This document shows positions 26,036 to 34,293 of a stretch of DNA of 64,000 nt, in pieces. The stretch comes from CAYVHU01 sp964451415 (GTDB lineage: Bacteria > Pseudomonadota > Alphaproteobacteria > Rhodospirillales > Magnetovibrionaceae). The first letter of the stretch is position 1; the number at the start of each line of letters is the position of its first letter. The notes under the pieces are model-generated. The model was not told where the DNA came from. It worked only from the letters and a program-made list of their open reading frames with translations, and made no database searches. The stretch spans positions 1 to 64,000 of the forward strand of contig CAYVHU010000006.1 of the NCBI GenBank assembly GCA_964451415.1, given 5' to 3'. Both the position numbers and the translations under genes were made by a program.

Positions 26036-27517
26036 TTAGGCCAGCGCCGCCGAGGCTTCCTTGACCTTGATCGTAGAGTCGTTGATGAACTTCGTGACCT
26101 CAGCAATTTCACTCATGCCATTGCTGATGGTGTTGACCCCGGTCGCCGCCGTCTGCATGTTCGCAGACATATCTTGGGTCACGGCCGTTTGTTCTTCAAC
26201 GGCCGCTGCGATGGCCGCAGAGGTCTCGTTGACCTGACCGATGATCGTCCCGATGGAATCGATGGCTTCGACCGCCGAGTTCGTTGCCGATTGCACGGAC
26301 ATGATCTGCTCGCTGATCTCTTCGGTCGCCTTACCGGTTTGCGAGGCCAGGTTTTTAACCTCACTGGCGACCACGGCAAACCCCTTGCCGGCATCGCCGG
26401 CGCGTGCCGCTTCGATGGTGGCGTTGAGCGCCAAAAGATTGGTCTGATCGGCAATGTCATTGATCAAGGACACCACGTCGCCGATTCTCTGCGCTGCTTC
26501 CACCAGGCCGGAGACGGTTTGCGTCGTCTGGTTCGCCCGTTCCACGGCTTCACCGGAAATGCGTGTCGAATTGGCCACCTGAGAGCTGATCTCGCTCACC
26601 GACGCCGCCAGTTCTTCCGAACCCGACGCCATGGCCTGGACATTCTGAGAGGTCTCAGATGAAGCCATGGCGGCGCTTGTGGCCTGTGCGGTCGCCTTGT
26701 CCACAGCCGTGGAAATTTCCGCCAAATCCTCATCAATTTGTTTTTGCAGTTCCGCGCGGCGCATTCTGTCTTGCACCGCCGCCGTCATATCGGTGGCGAA
26801 TTTAACAACCTTGAACGGGTTTCCGTTCATGTCGAGGATCGGGTTGTAGGACGCCTGGATCCATATTTCCTTGCCGCCCTTGCCGAGGCGCTTGTATTCC
26901 GCCGCCTGGTATTCGCCCCTGCGCAGGCTGTCCCAGAAGGCCGTGTATTCGGGGGAACTGCGATAGGCCGCTTCGACGAACATGGAATGGTGCTTGCCCT
27001 GGATTTCATCAAGGGTGTAGCCCAACACATTGAGGAAATTTTCGTTGGCCGTGATGATGGTGCCGTCCAGATTGAATTCGATTACGGCCTGGGACTTGTG
27101 AATGGCGGCGATCTGGCCTGCGACATCCGCGTTCTTCAGCTTTTGGTCTGTCACGTCGGTGGCGTATTTGACGACCTTGAACGGTTTCCCGTCGCGTCCT
27201 ATGATGGGATTGTAGGACGCCTGGATCCAGACTTCCTTACCGCCCTTGCCGATACGCTTGTATTCCGCCACCTGAAATTCGCCGCGGCGCAGGCTATCCC
27301 AAAACGCAGCATACTCCGCGCTGTCACGATAGGCCGCATCAACGAACATGGAATGGTGCTTGCCCTTGATCTCATCCAGGGTGTAGCCCAGAGCGTTCAA
27401 AAAATGATCGTTCGCGGTGATGATCGTTCCGTCCATGTTGAATTGAATGGTGGCCTGAGATTTCTCCAAAGCGTCCAATTGTGCTTGCAGCTCGAAGGCC
27501 GAGGTTTTGAAAAACAT
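26036..27517 (-). CDS. Soluble chemoreceptor with two tandem PAS domains
   Basis: A methyl-accepting chemotaxis protein of 493 residues without any membrane segment, so it should work in the cytoplasm. Two PAS domains (about residues 15-130 and 140-250) are near copies of each other: both read GKHHSMFV, AFWDSLRRGE and WIQASYNPI. This indicates recent internal duplication. The signalling domain holds the conserved hairpin tip DQTNLLALNATIEAARAGDAGKGF. PAS domains of this kind often bind haem, flavin or small ligands; the ligand is unknown. It is convergent with infC. Confidence 0.93.
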   Translation of the reverse strand: MFFKTSAFELQAQLDALEKSQATIQFNMDGTIITANDHFLNALGYTLDEIKGKHHSMFVDAAYRDSAEYAAFWDSLRRGEFQVAEYKRIGKGGKEVWIQASYNPIIGRDGKPFKVVKYATDVTDQKLKNADVAGQIAAIHKSQAVIEFNLDGTIITANENFLNVLGYTLDEIQGKHHSMFVEAAYRSSPEYTAFWDSLRRGEYQAAEYKRLGKGGKEIWIQASYNPILDMNGNPFKVVKFATDMTAAVQDRMRRAELQKQIDEDLAEISTAVDKATAQATSAAMASSETSQNVQAMASGSEELAASVSEISSQVANSTRISGEAVERANQTTQTVSGLVEAAQRIGDVVSLINDIADQTNLLALNATIEAARAGDAGKGFAVVASEVKNLASQTGKATEEISEQIMSVQSATNSAVEAIDSIGTIIGQVNETSAAIAAAVEEQTAVTQDMSANMQTAATGVNTISNGMSEIAEVTKFINDSTIKVKEASAALA

Positions 27518-27660
27518 GATACAGCGCCTTTCTTCTAAAGAGGAATGCCGGGTCGGCCTTCTGTCGGCCCCTGGCGTGCATCACATATGGTTTGCGCACG
27601 TACCGATTTACAGAGACCTCACGAAAATGTGAATATGATGTTGTGCAACCCGCCTCGGCC

Positions 27661-28446
27661 TCACAGGATTGCGAATTCCTTGATCACGATATATGTGGCG
27701 ACAATGACCAGAAATACACCAAAACTTTTCTTTAACATCACAGCCGATAAGCGATGAGAAATCGCACCGCCAACAATACTGCTGACGACGGCGACGGCCG
27801 TAAAAGTTCCCATCACGCCATAATCGATCGATACCGAACCGATGTAACCGGCAAATCCCGAGAAAGCCTGCGCCGCGACAACGGCGAGAGATGTCCCCAC
27901 CGCCCGCTTGATCGTCAGGTTGGAAAGCAGCACCAGGGCGGGCACAATCAGGAAACCACCGCCGACACCCACAATTCCCGCCAGAATGCCGACAAATATG
28001 CCATGAACCGCAATATGTCCAAGATGCGCACTAACGGCGCGTTGTCCGCTCCCGGCGTCGCTTTCGGAACTCCCGCCTTGGTCCGGCGCAATCCGTTTCG
28101 GTCTCAACATCCGATATGCGGCAAGATACATGATCACGGCGAAAAGCCCCAACTGCAGCAAATCCGGCATGCGAATGCCTATTTTTGCACCCGCGAACGT
28201 GCCCACGGCACCGAACAGGCCAAAAACCAACGCAACGGACAAGTTGACGTTGCCCTTGCGCCAGTGCTGGACGGCGGCGATGCTGGCCGTTACGCCGACA
28301 ATTCCAAGGCTCATGGCGATCGCCGTTTTCGTTCCCATCCCCAGAAGATAGATCAAGGCCGGCAGGGTGATGATCGATCCTCCGCTGCCAAGAATACCGA
28401 GGAGCATTCCGGTCATAATTCCCGCTCCGACTGCAAGTGCGCTCAT
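27661..28446 (-). CDS. TauE/SafE family membrane transporter
   Basis: An inner-membrane protein of 261 residues with about eight hydrophobic segments and the family glycine motifs GILGSGGSIITLPAL and GIVGVGGGFLIVPALV, which are internal repeats. TauE/SafE proteins export sulfite or other organosulfur anions. The ATG at 28446 is chosen because GGAG lies six bases upstream; an ATG at 28467 lies inside the putative operator and is unlikely. It is divergent from an ArsR-rhodanese regulator gene, which together suggest control by reactive sulfur species. Confidence 0.87.
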   Translation of the reverse strand: MSALAVGAGIMTGMLLGILGSGGSIITLPALIYLLGMGTKTAIAMSLGIVGVTASIAAVQHWRKGNVNLSVALVFGLFGAVGTFAGAKIGIRMPDLLQLGLFAVIMYLAAYRMLRPKRIAPDQGGSSESDAGSGQRAVSAHLGHIAVHGIFVGILAGIVGVGGGFLIVPALVLLSNLTIKRAVGTSLAVVAAQAFSGFAGYIGSVSIDYGVMGTFTAVAVVSSIVGGAISHRLSAVMLKKSFGVFLVIVATYIVIKEFAIL

Positions 28447-28464
28447 CATCGTCTCCATTGCCAA

Positions 28465-28622
28465 CATTCAAATATTCAAACAAACATTTGAATGACAGTA
28501 TGCGCACCCCCTTCATAAGTCAAGAAAAGTGAATCCAAATGTGTGTCGCAGGACCGGAATAACGATGTGATTCTTGCGCCGTGGGGGGCTTGGGTATACG
28601 CTTAAGTCAAATGTGCGTTTGA
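28465..28622. promoter_or_regulatory. Two candidate operators between TauE and ArsR-rhodanese genes
   Basis: CATTCAAAT (28465-28473) and ATTTGAATG (28486-28494) are a perfect 9-base inverted repeat. A second dyad, TCAAA...TTTGA at 28607-28622, shares the CAAAT/TTTGAAT halves and lies just before the regulator gene. ArsR-family repressors bind such AT-rich dyads, so one site near each divergent start fits autoregulation together with control of the transporter. Confidence 0.65.
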
Positions 28623-28646
28623 ATATTACCGAGGCTGCGAAGCTGC

Positions 28647-29315
28647 ATGTCCACCGCCACGGCAAAATCCGCGTTACTGGAGCAATTGGCCGTCGTGGCG
28701 AAAGCGCTGGGCCATCCAGTACGCCTGGAATTGTTGGAGCACCTGGGTCAGGGGGAGCGCGACGTCGAAACCCTGGCGCACCTCATCGCGCAGAGCGTCG
28801 CCAACACATCCCATCACCTTTTGGTGTTGCGCCGCGTCGGTCTGGCGCGGGCACGCAAGCAAGGCGCACATGTTTTCTACGCCCTTTCCGGCGATGACGT
28901 GGTGGACCTGATCGGGGCGTTGCGCGAAACGGCACAGCGTCACAACGCCGAAGTGGAACGTGTGCTATCAGGCTACTTTCGCGAACGCGATCACATGGAG
29001 CCCCTCTCGCGTGAGGAATTGTTGCGCCGCGCCAAGGAGGGCCTGGTGACGGTCCTCGATGTTCGCCCGGCGAACGAATTTGCGGCCAGCCATCTTCCGG
29101 GGGCCGTGAACATTCAACTGGAAGACCTTGAAAAGCGCCTCAAGGAATTGCCGAAAGAACGTGAAGTCATCGCCTATTGCCGTGGTGCCTACTGCGTGTT
29201 GTCCTATGACGCCGTACACAAATTGCGCAAAAAAGGCTATTCAGCGCGCCGCCTTGAAGAAGGTCTGCCCGAATGGCGCGCCGCGGGGCTTCCGCTCACG
29301 CGGTCTTCTTCGTAA
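28647..29315 (+). CDS. ArsR-family repressor fused to a rhodanese domain
   Basis: A 222-residue protein with an N-terminal ArsR winged helix (about 10-95, including LGHPVRLELLEHLGQGERDVETLA and NTSHHLLVLRRVGL) and a C-terminal rhodanese domain (about 115-220, with VTVLDVRPANEFAASHLPGAVNI). The active-site loop CRGAYC carries the catalytic cysteine, so persulfide chemistry is possible. The ArsR CxC metal motif is absent, and a sulfur signal is more likely than a metal. It is divergent from the TauE gene with dyads between them. Confidence 0.93.
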   Translation: MSTATAKSALLEQLAVVAKALGHPVRLELLEHLGQGERDVETLAHLIAQSVANTSHHLLVLRRVGLARARKQGAHVFYALSGDDVVDLIGALRETAQRHNAEVERVLSGYFRERDHMEPLSREELLRRAKEGLVTVLDVRPANEFAASHLPGAVNIQLEDLEKRLKELPKEREVIAYCRGAYCVLSYDAVHKLRKKGYSARRLEEGLPEWRAAGLPLTRSSS

Positions 29316-29411
29316 GCGGCATCAGGCGCAAAAAATTCATGGAACGCTCAGTGCCGGGACACCCCCGCGTTATGGCGCTTCGGCGATATTCGCTATACAG
29401 TTCTACAGCAT

Positions 29412-30335
29412 TCAGAATTTTGCCGTCGTGAGCCTTAACCCCGCCAGACGTCCGCGCAGGTAGGTGCCCAACGCCGCAATGTCACCCTCGCGGCGAAAAG
29501 CCTTGCGCCACACCAGGGCCAACTCGCGCCCCCGTCCCTCGCTTTGCAACACACGGCATTCGACGGCTACGGACTTTCCCAGCCCCGCCGACAAGGCGAT
29601 TTCCGGGACGATGGTGACACCAAGTCCATTCGCCACCATTTCCACCAGAGTATAAAGACTGTTGGAGCCAAAGCCCTCCACCGGATGCAGGCCCTCCAGG
29701 TGACACGCCGCAAGGGTGTGTTCGCGCAAACAATGCCCGTCATCAAGCAGCAAAAGCTCGTCCGCAGGGATTTGCCCAACGGCAATCTCACGATGGGCGG
29801 CAAGGGCGTGCCCCTTGGGCAGGACGACCCAAAAGGGATCGCGCCCCAACGACAAGACATTAAATTTCCGCACGTCGTAGGGCAGCGCGATCAAGGCGAC
29901 TTCCAGTTCCCCGCGATACAACTGTTCCAACGTCGATGCCGTTTGCTCTTCCTTGAGAAAGAGTTGCAGATCGGGATAAGCCTCGCGCAGGCCGCCGAGA
30001 ACGCGCGGCAGGACAAACGGTCCGATGGTGGGGATCACGCCCAAACGCATGCGACCGCTCAAGGGGGCTGTGTGGGCGGTGGCGATTTCGGCAATTTCGC
30101 GCGCCCCCTCCAGCACGGTGCGCGCCTTGTCAGCAATTTCAACCCCCAGCGCCGTCGGGCGCACGGTGCGCCGCGTGCGCTCCACCAATTCGGCACGCAA
30201 CAAGGTTTCCAGTTCGCGGATACCGGCGCTCAGGGTTGATTGCGTCACATGACAGCGCCGGGCCGCATGGCCAAAGTGCTTTAAATCCACAACGGCAACC
30301 AAATATTGCAACTGACGGATGGTGGGAAGGACCAT
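29412..30335 (-). CDS. oxyR: Peroxide-sensing LysR regulator OxyR
   Basis: A 307-residue LysR-type activator. The DNA-binding helix-turn-helix is KHFGHAARRCHVTQSTLSAGI, and the sensor domain contains the OxyR redox pair in DDGHCLREHTLAAC, where the two cysteines form the peroxide-induced disulfide. The ATG at 30335 (MVLPTIRQLQYL) is chosen; the frame stays open 91 codons further, but that part is unlike LysR proteins. It is divergent from a rubrerythrin-rubredoxin-reductase set, its likely target. ATAG half-sites (30347, 30371) and CTAT (30410) in between are weak hints of binding. Confidence 0.93.
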   Translation of the reverse strand: MVLPTIRQLQYLVAVVDLKHFGHAARRCHVTQSTLSAGIRELETLLRAELVERTRRTVRPTALGVEIADKARTVLEGAREIAEIATAHTAPLSGRMRLGVIPTIGPFVLPRVLGGLREAYPDLQLFLKEEQTASTLEQLYRGELEVALIALPYDVRKFNVLSLGRDPFWVVLPKGHALAAHREIAVGQIPADELLLLDDGHCLREHTLAACHLEGLHPVEGFGSNSLYTLVEMVANGLGVTIVPEIALSAGLGKSVAVECRVLQSEGRGRELALVWRKAFRREGDIAALGTYLRGRLAGLRLTTAKF

Positions 30336-30459
30336 GCCTATTTCCAATAGATTTAGAAAAACGATAACTGATAGCAAAATAATGAATTGGAACGATTTAT
30401 TCAATCCCCCTATCTTCATATTCGAGACAAGCGAAGCCCCTGAAACGAGGAAATCAAAC

Positions 30460-30954
30460 ATGACCAAAACAACCGAGAATTCCGTCACCATCCAGAATCT
30501 GGAAGCCGCCTTTGCCGGAGAATCCATGGCCAACCGCAAATACCTGTATTTTGCCAAACGCTGCCGCGAATTGGGCGCGGCGGACGTGGCCGAAGTGTTC
30601 GAAAACACCGCCGCGCAAGAAACCGCCCATGCCTTCGGACATCTGGAATTGCTCTATCCGTCCCAATCCCTGAGCGTCGCGCACATGCTCGAACTCGCGG
30701 TTGAAGGCGAAACCTACGAATACAGCGAAATGTATCCGAAATTCCGCCACATGGCTGAAGAAGAAGGTCGCATGGACGCGGTTCGTGAAATGGACGAACA
30801 GATCGAAGAGTCCAAGGAACACGCCGAAATGTTTCAGTCCGTACTGGAAAAAGCGGCCAAACGCTTCAAGGCCCTGGCCAAGGTCGAACAACGCCACGCC
30901 GGGCACTATCAAGACGCCCTCGATCAGGTGCGCGCGAAAAAACCCGGCGTTTAA
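30460..30954 (+). CDS. Rubrerythrin (without rubredoxin domain)
   Basis: A diiron peroxidase that reduces hydrogen peroxide in the cytoplasm. The 164-residue ferritin-like protein has the ligand pattern LEAAFAGESMANRKY, ENTAAQETAHAFGH, YSEMYPKFRHMAEEEG and ESKEHAEMF. The usual C-terminal rubredoxin domain is missing, and a free rubredoxin follows as the next gene, so electrons must come in trans. The start at 30460 has ACGAGG upstream. It is the first gene of a three-gene unit divergent from oxyR. Confidence 0.93.
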   Translation: MTKTTENSVTIQNLEAAFAGESMANRKYLYFAKRCRELGAADVAEVFENTAAQETAHAFGHLELLYPSQSLSVAHMLELAVEGETYEYSEMYPKFRHMAEEEGRMDAVREMDEQIEESKEHAEMFQSVLEKAAKRFKALAKVEQRHAGHYQDALDQVRAKKPGV

Positions 30955-30981
30955 ACGACACCCCTCAAGGAGATCAAAGTC

Positions 30982-31152
30982 ATGAAACAGTACGTCTGCA
31001 TCGTCTGCAATTACATCTACGACCCCGCACGCGGGATTCCCGAAGACGGCATCCCCGCCGGCACCGCATTTGAGGACATTCCCGACGATTGGGCCTGCCC
31101 CGAATGCGGTGTCAGCAAAGAAGACTTTGAATTGGTGGAGGTGGCGGCTTAA
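30982..31152 (+). CDS. Rubredoxin
   Basis: A 56-residue iron-sulfur electron carrier with both cysteine knuckles, CIVC and CPEC, that bind one iron, plus the aromatic core residues (YIYDPARG, DWACPECG). It has an AAGGAGA ribosome-binding site and lies 27 bases after rubrerythrin, its probable electron acceptor; the next gene is its probable reductase. Confidence 0.96.
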   Translation: MKQYVCIVCNYIYDPARGIPEDGIPAGTAFEDIPDDWACPECGVSKEDFELVEVAA

Positions 31153-31202
31153 AGCCGCCCCCCCCTTTCGCCCCCTCTCGCAAAGCAACAAGGAAAACCG
31201 CA

Positions 31203-32396
31203 ATGAACGCCACCAACACACAATATGACATCGTCATCATCGGCACCGGCATTGCGGGAACCGCGCTGGTGCGCGAGGTACGTAAGCACAACCCGAACAT
31301 CTCGATTGCCATGATCACGGCGGACAGCGGACAGATTTATGCCAAACCGATGCTGTCCAATGCGCTGGCGCAAAACAAAACTCCGGACGCCTTGGTGCAG
31401 AAAACAGCCGAAGCCTACGGCGCGGAGATGAACGTTTGCGTCCATAGCGAAACCCGGGTGGATAACATCGAGCGCGACGCCAAGGCCGTGCACGTGCACG
31501 GCCCCGAAGGCCATAGCGTGATCGGCTACGACAAACTGATTCTGGCGCAAGGCGCGCATGCGCGCGAATACAGCATCGAAGGAGCCGCCGTCGCACCGCT
31601 TTTTTCCGTCAATTCCCTGGACGATTATAGCGCATGGCGCGCCGCCTTGAGCCCCGATGCGCGTGTTCTGTTGATCGGGGCCGGCCTGATCGGCACGGAA
31701 TTCGCCAATGACCTGGTCGGCGCAGGGTATGACGTGTCCATGGTGGACATGTCGCCATGGCCGTTGGGCCGCCTGCTGCCGGAAAGCCTGGGCCGCGAAA
31801 TGCAACGTGCCTTGAATTCCGCAGGGGTCCGCTGCCATATGAACCGCATGGTGCGCCGCATGGTCATGGCCGACCCCGTGGGAGACGCCAGCTGGAGCGC
31901 GCATCTGGATGACGGGTCCAAAATTTCTTTCGACATCGCCCTCACCGCCATCGGCGTGGTCCCCAACACGGCCCTGGCCAAAACCGCGAAGCTAGCGGTG
32001 GACCAGGGCATACGTGTCAATGACATGTTGGCCACATCGGATGAAAATATCTATGCACTGGGGGATTGCGCCGAAACCCAGGCGGGCGTTTTACCCTACA
32101 TCCAGCCGATCATGATCCAGGCGCGCGCTTTGGCGCGGACTCTGACGGGACGGCCCCAGCCCCTTGAACTGCCGGCCATGGCGGTCACCGTCAAAACGCC
32201 GAGCCTGCCCTGCGTGGTGTGCCCGCCCCCCCCGGCGGCGAAGGGCGAATGGGTGGTGAAAGGCGAAGGGGCGGATCGGCACGCCGTGTTCGCCACCGCC
32301 GACGGCGCGCCCCTGGGCTTCGCCTTGAGCGGAACACGCACCAAAGCCCGTCAGGCCCTGATCAAGGAGATGCCCGCCATGACGTTGCCGACATAA
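31203..32396 (+). CDS. Rubredoxin-NAD(P)+ reductase (FAD)
   Basis: A 397-residue flavoprotein with an N-terminal FAD site IIGTGIAGTALVREV, a middle NAD site LLIGAGLIGTEFANDLVGAG and the ALGDCAE motif that contacts flavin. This is the architecture of rubredoxin/ferredoxin reductases. The C-terminal domain contains SLPCVVCPPPPAAKGEW. Directly after rubredoxin, it completes a NAD(P)H to rubredoxin to rubrerythrin peroxide-reducing chain under probable OxyR control. The alternative, a nitrite-reductase-type oxidoreductase, is less likely in this context. Confidence 0.9.
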   Translation: MNATNTQYDIVIIGTGIAGTALVREVRKHNPNISIAMITADSGQIYAKPMLSNALAQNKTPDALVQKTAEAYGAEMNVCVHSETRVDNIERDAKAVHVHGPEGHSVIGYDKLILAQGAHAREYSIEGAAVAPLFSVNSLDDYSAWRAALSPDARVLLIGAGLIGTEFANDLVGAGYDVSMVDMSPWPLGRLLPESLGREMQRALNSAGVRCHMNRMVRRMVMADPVGDASWSAHLDDGSKISFDIALTAIGVVPNTALAKTAKLAVDQGIRVNDMLATSDENIYALGDCAETQAGVLPYIQPIMIQARALARTLTGRPQPLELPAMAVTVKTPSLPCVVCPPPPAAKGEWVVKGEGADRHAVFATADGAPLGFALSGTRTKARQALIKEMPAMTLPT

Positions 32397-32409
32397 TCCG
32401 TCTCAAGAC

Positions 32410-32519
32410 TTGCAATCGCGCGAAACCGGCGCTATAACGCGCCTTCTCCAGCGGCATGGCGGGGCATGCCTGGTCGCTGACGAAGCCAACACCGGATCCG
32501 GGATTTTAGCCGCGGATCC
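32410..32519 (+). promoter_or_regulatory. Promoter and leader hairpins of the rpmI operon
   Basis: TTGCAA (32410-32415) and TATAAC (32433-32438) are 17 bases apart, a good sigma-70 promoter. The leader then contains GGCATG...CATGCC and paired GGATCC (32494-32499, 32514-32519) hairpins just before rpmI, where ribosomal protein L20 controls its own operon in other bacteria. Confidence 0.7.
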
Positions 32520-32538
32520 CAAAACAAGGAAGAGCGAA

Positions 32539-32736
32539 ATGCCCAAGCTGAAGACCAAATCCAGCGCGAAGAAGCGTTTCCGCCTCACAGGCACCGGCAA
32601 AGTCCGCGGTTCCGCCGCATGCACGCAGCACATGTTGCGGCGGCGCTCTCAGAAAATGAAGCGCAACGCACGCGGCACCATGATCTTGTGCGCACAAGAT
32701 GCGCGTATCGTGAAATCCTACATGCCGAACGCCTAA
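32539..32736 (+). CDS. rpmI: 50S ribosomal protein L35
   Basis: A 65-residue basic protein with the bL35 pattern MPKLKTKSSAKKRFRLTGTG and HMLRRRSQKMKRNARG. The ATG at 32539 has AAGGAAGAG upstream; the frame is open further 5' but the protein starts here in all relatives. It lies 28 bases before rplT, the usual L35-L20 pair of the large subunit. Confidence 0.97.
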   Translation: MPKLKTKSSAKKRFRLTGTGKVRGSAACTQHMLRRRSQKMKRNARGTMILCAQDARIVKSYMPNA

Positions 32737-32764
32737 GCGCGGCCCTGAGAGACGGAGAAAGAAT

Positions 32765-33124
32765 ATGTCCCGTGTAAAACGTGGCGTGACCACGCATGCT
32801 CGCCACAGAAAAGTCATCAAAGCCGCCAAGGGCTACCGTGGCCGCAGTTCAACCAATTTTCGCGTTGCCATCGAAAAGGTCGAAAAGGGCCTTCAGTATG
32901 CCTATCGCGATCGCCGCGCCAAGAAGCGCGAATTCCGCAAGTTGTGGATTCAACGCATCAACGCCGCCGCACGCTTGAACGGCCTGACCTATTCGACGTT
33001 CATGAACGGCCTGTCGAAGGCCGGCATTGAACTGGATCGCAAGGTTCTTGCCGACCTCGCGGTGCGTGAGCCGGTGACCTTTAAAAGCCTAGCGGAACAG
33101 GCCCAGGCCGCTCTCACCAAGTAA
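32765..33124 (+). CDS. rplT: 50S ribosomal protein L20
   Basis: A 119-residue protein needed early in 50S assembly. It has the basic N-terminal extension RVKRGVTTHARHRKVIKAAKGYRGR and the globular part NGLSKAGIELDRKVLADLAV. It follows rpmI and is preceded by AGAGACGGAGAAAG. In other bacteria bL20 binds its own leader mRNA; the hairpins upstream of rpmI may serve this. A terminator-like hairpin separates it from pheS. Confidence 0.97.
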   Translation: MSRVKRGVTTHARHRKVIKAAKGYRGRSSTNFRVAIEKVEKGLQYAYRDRRAKKREFRKLWIQRINAAARLNGLTYSTFMNGLSKAGIELDRKVLADLAVREPVTFKSLAEQAQAALTK

Positions 33125-33161
33125 AAACGGACGCCACGAGCGATCCGCATTGAGTTTGAGA

Positions 33162-33193
33162 GGGGCCGGCGGTAACGTCGGTCCCTTTTTTTT
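33162..33193 (+). terminator. Terminator or attenuator between rplT and pheS
   Basis: GGGGCCGGC and GTCGGTCCC form a 9-pair stem (two G-U pairs) around GGTAAC, followed by eight T. No leader peptide with phenylalanine codons is visible before it, so plain termination or partial read-through into pheST is likelier than pheST attenuation. Confidence 0.8.
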
Positions 33194-33216
33194 GCCAGCC
33201 AAAGGGAACGAAAAAC

Positions 33217-34293
33217 GTGCCGGATACCGAACCTTTAAAAAAGGATTTGCTGGAACGCATCGAGGCCGCCGACAACCTCCGTGCGCTGGAAGAGGTGCGC
33301 ATTGCGGCGCTGGGAAAGAAGGGTGAGATCACCGCCCGGATGAAAACCCTGGGAAGCCTTGATGCGGCGCAGCGCAAAGCGCAGGGTCAGGCTCTGAATG
33401 CACTGAAAACCACCGTCGCCGAGGCGATCGAGGCCAAACGCACGCGCCTGGACGAAGCGGCCCTTGAGGCACAGCTTCTTGCGGAAAAGGTGGACGTGAG
33501 CCTGCCCGCACGCCCCGAACGCGAAGGCTTCATCCATCCCATCACGCAAACCGTCGAAGAAGTCGTCGCCATTTTGGGTGAAATGGGTTTTGCCGTCGCT
33601 GAAGGCCCGGAAATCGAAGACGACTGGTACAATTTCACCGCCCTCAACATTCCCGAAGACCATCCCGCACGACAGGAACACGATACCTTCTATCTGTCGG
33701 GATCGAGCGAAAAGGGACGCAAAGTTCTGCGGACCCACACCTCGCCGGTGCAGGTCCGCACCATGATGAGCACCCCGCCGCCGTTGCGCATTATCGCCCC
33801 GGGACGCACCTATCGCTGCGACTACGACGCCACCCACTCACCCATGTTCCATCAGGTCGAAGGCCTGGTGGTGGACGAAACCACGCACATGGGGCATCTG
33901 AAAGGCTGCCTCATTGATTTCTGCCGCGCGTACTTCGGCGTGGAAGACTTACCGGTGCGTTTTCGTCCCAGCTATTTCCCCTTCACCGAACCGTCGGCAG
34001 AAGTAGACATCGGCTGCACACGTGAAGGCGGTGAGTTTAAAATCGGCCACGGCGACGACTGGCTGGAAATTCTCGGCTGCGGCATGGTAAATGACAAGGT
34101 TCTTGAAAATTGCGGCATTGATCCCACACGCTACCAGGGCTTTGCCTTCGGTATCGGCATTGAACGGCTCGCCATGCTGAAGTATGGCATTCCCGATTTG
34201 CGCACCTTCTATGAATCGGACCTGCGCTGGCTGCGCCATTACGGATTTAAGGCCCTGGATATACCGTCCATGGTGGGAGGGTTGAACCCATGA
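33217..34293 (+). CDS. pheS: Phenylalanyl-tRNA synthetase alpha subunit
   Basis: The catalytic subunit of the alpha2-beta2 enzyme, 358 residues. It has an N-terminal coiled-coil domain that binds tRNA-Phe and a class II core: HTSPVQVRTM, GRTYRCDYDATHSPMFHQVEG (motif 2), RFRPSYFPFTEPSAEVD and FGIGIERLAMLKYG (motif 3). It starts at GTG (33217) with AAGGGAACG upstream. The stop overlaps the pheT start by four bases (34290-34293), giving coupled synthesis of both subunits. Confidence 0.97.
   Translation: MPDTEPLKKDLLERIEAADNLRALEEVRIAALGKKGEITARMKTLGSLDAAQRKAQGQALNALKTTVAEAIEAKRTRLDEAALEAQLLAEKVDVSLPARPEREGFIHPITQTVEEVVAILGEMGFAVAEGPEIEDDWYNFTALNIPEDHPARQEHDTFYLSGSSEKGRKVLRTHTSPVQVRTMMSTPPPLRIIAPGRTYRCDYDATHSPMFHQVEGLVVDETTHMGHLKGCLIDFCRAYFGVEDLPVRFRPSYFPFTEPSAEVDIGCTREGGEFKIGHGDDWLEILGCGMVNDKVLENCGIDPTRYQGFAFGIGIERLAMLKYGIPDLRTFYESDLRWLRHYGFKALDIPSMVGGLNP

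Noticed and set aside
30336..30608. An N-terminal extension of oxyR by 91 codons.
   Set aside because: It is hydrophobic and unlike LysR proteins, and it would overlap the rubrerythrin promoter region. The conserved start is at 30335.
33125..33216. A phenylalanine leader peptide with attenuation before pheS.
   Set aside because: There is a hairpin with a T run, but no short ORF with phenylalanine codons before it.
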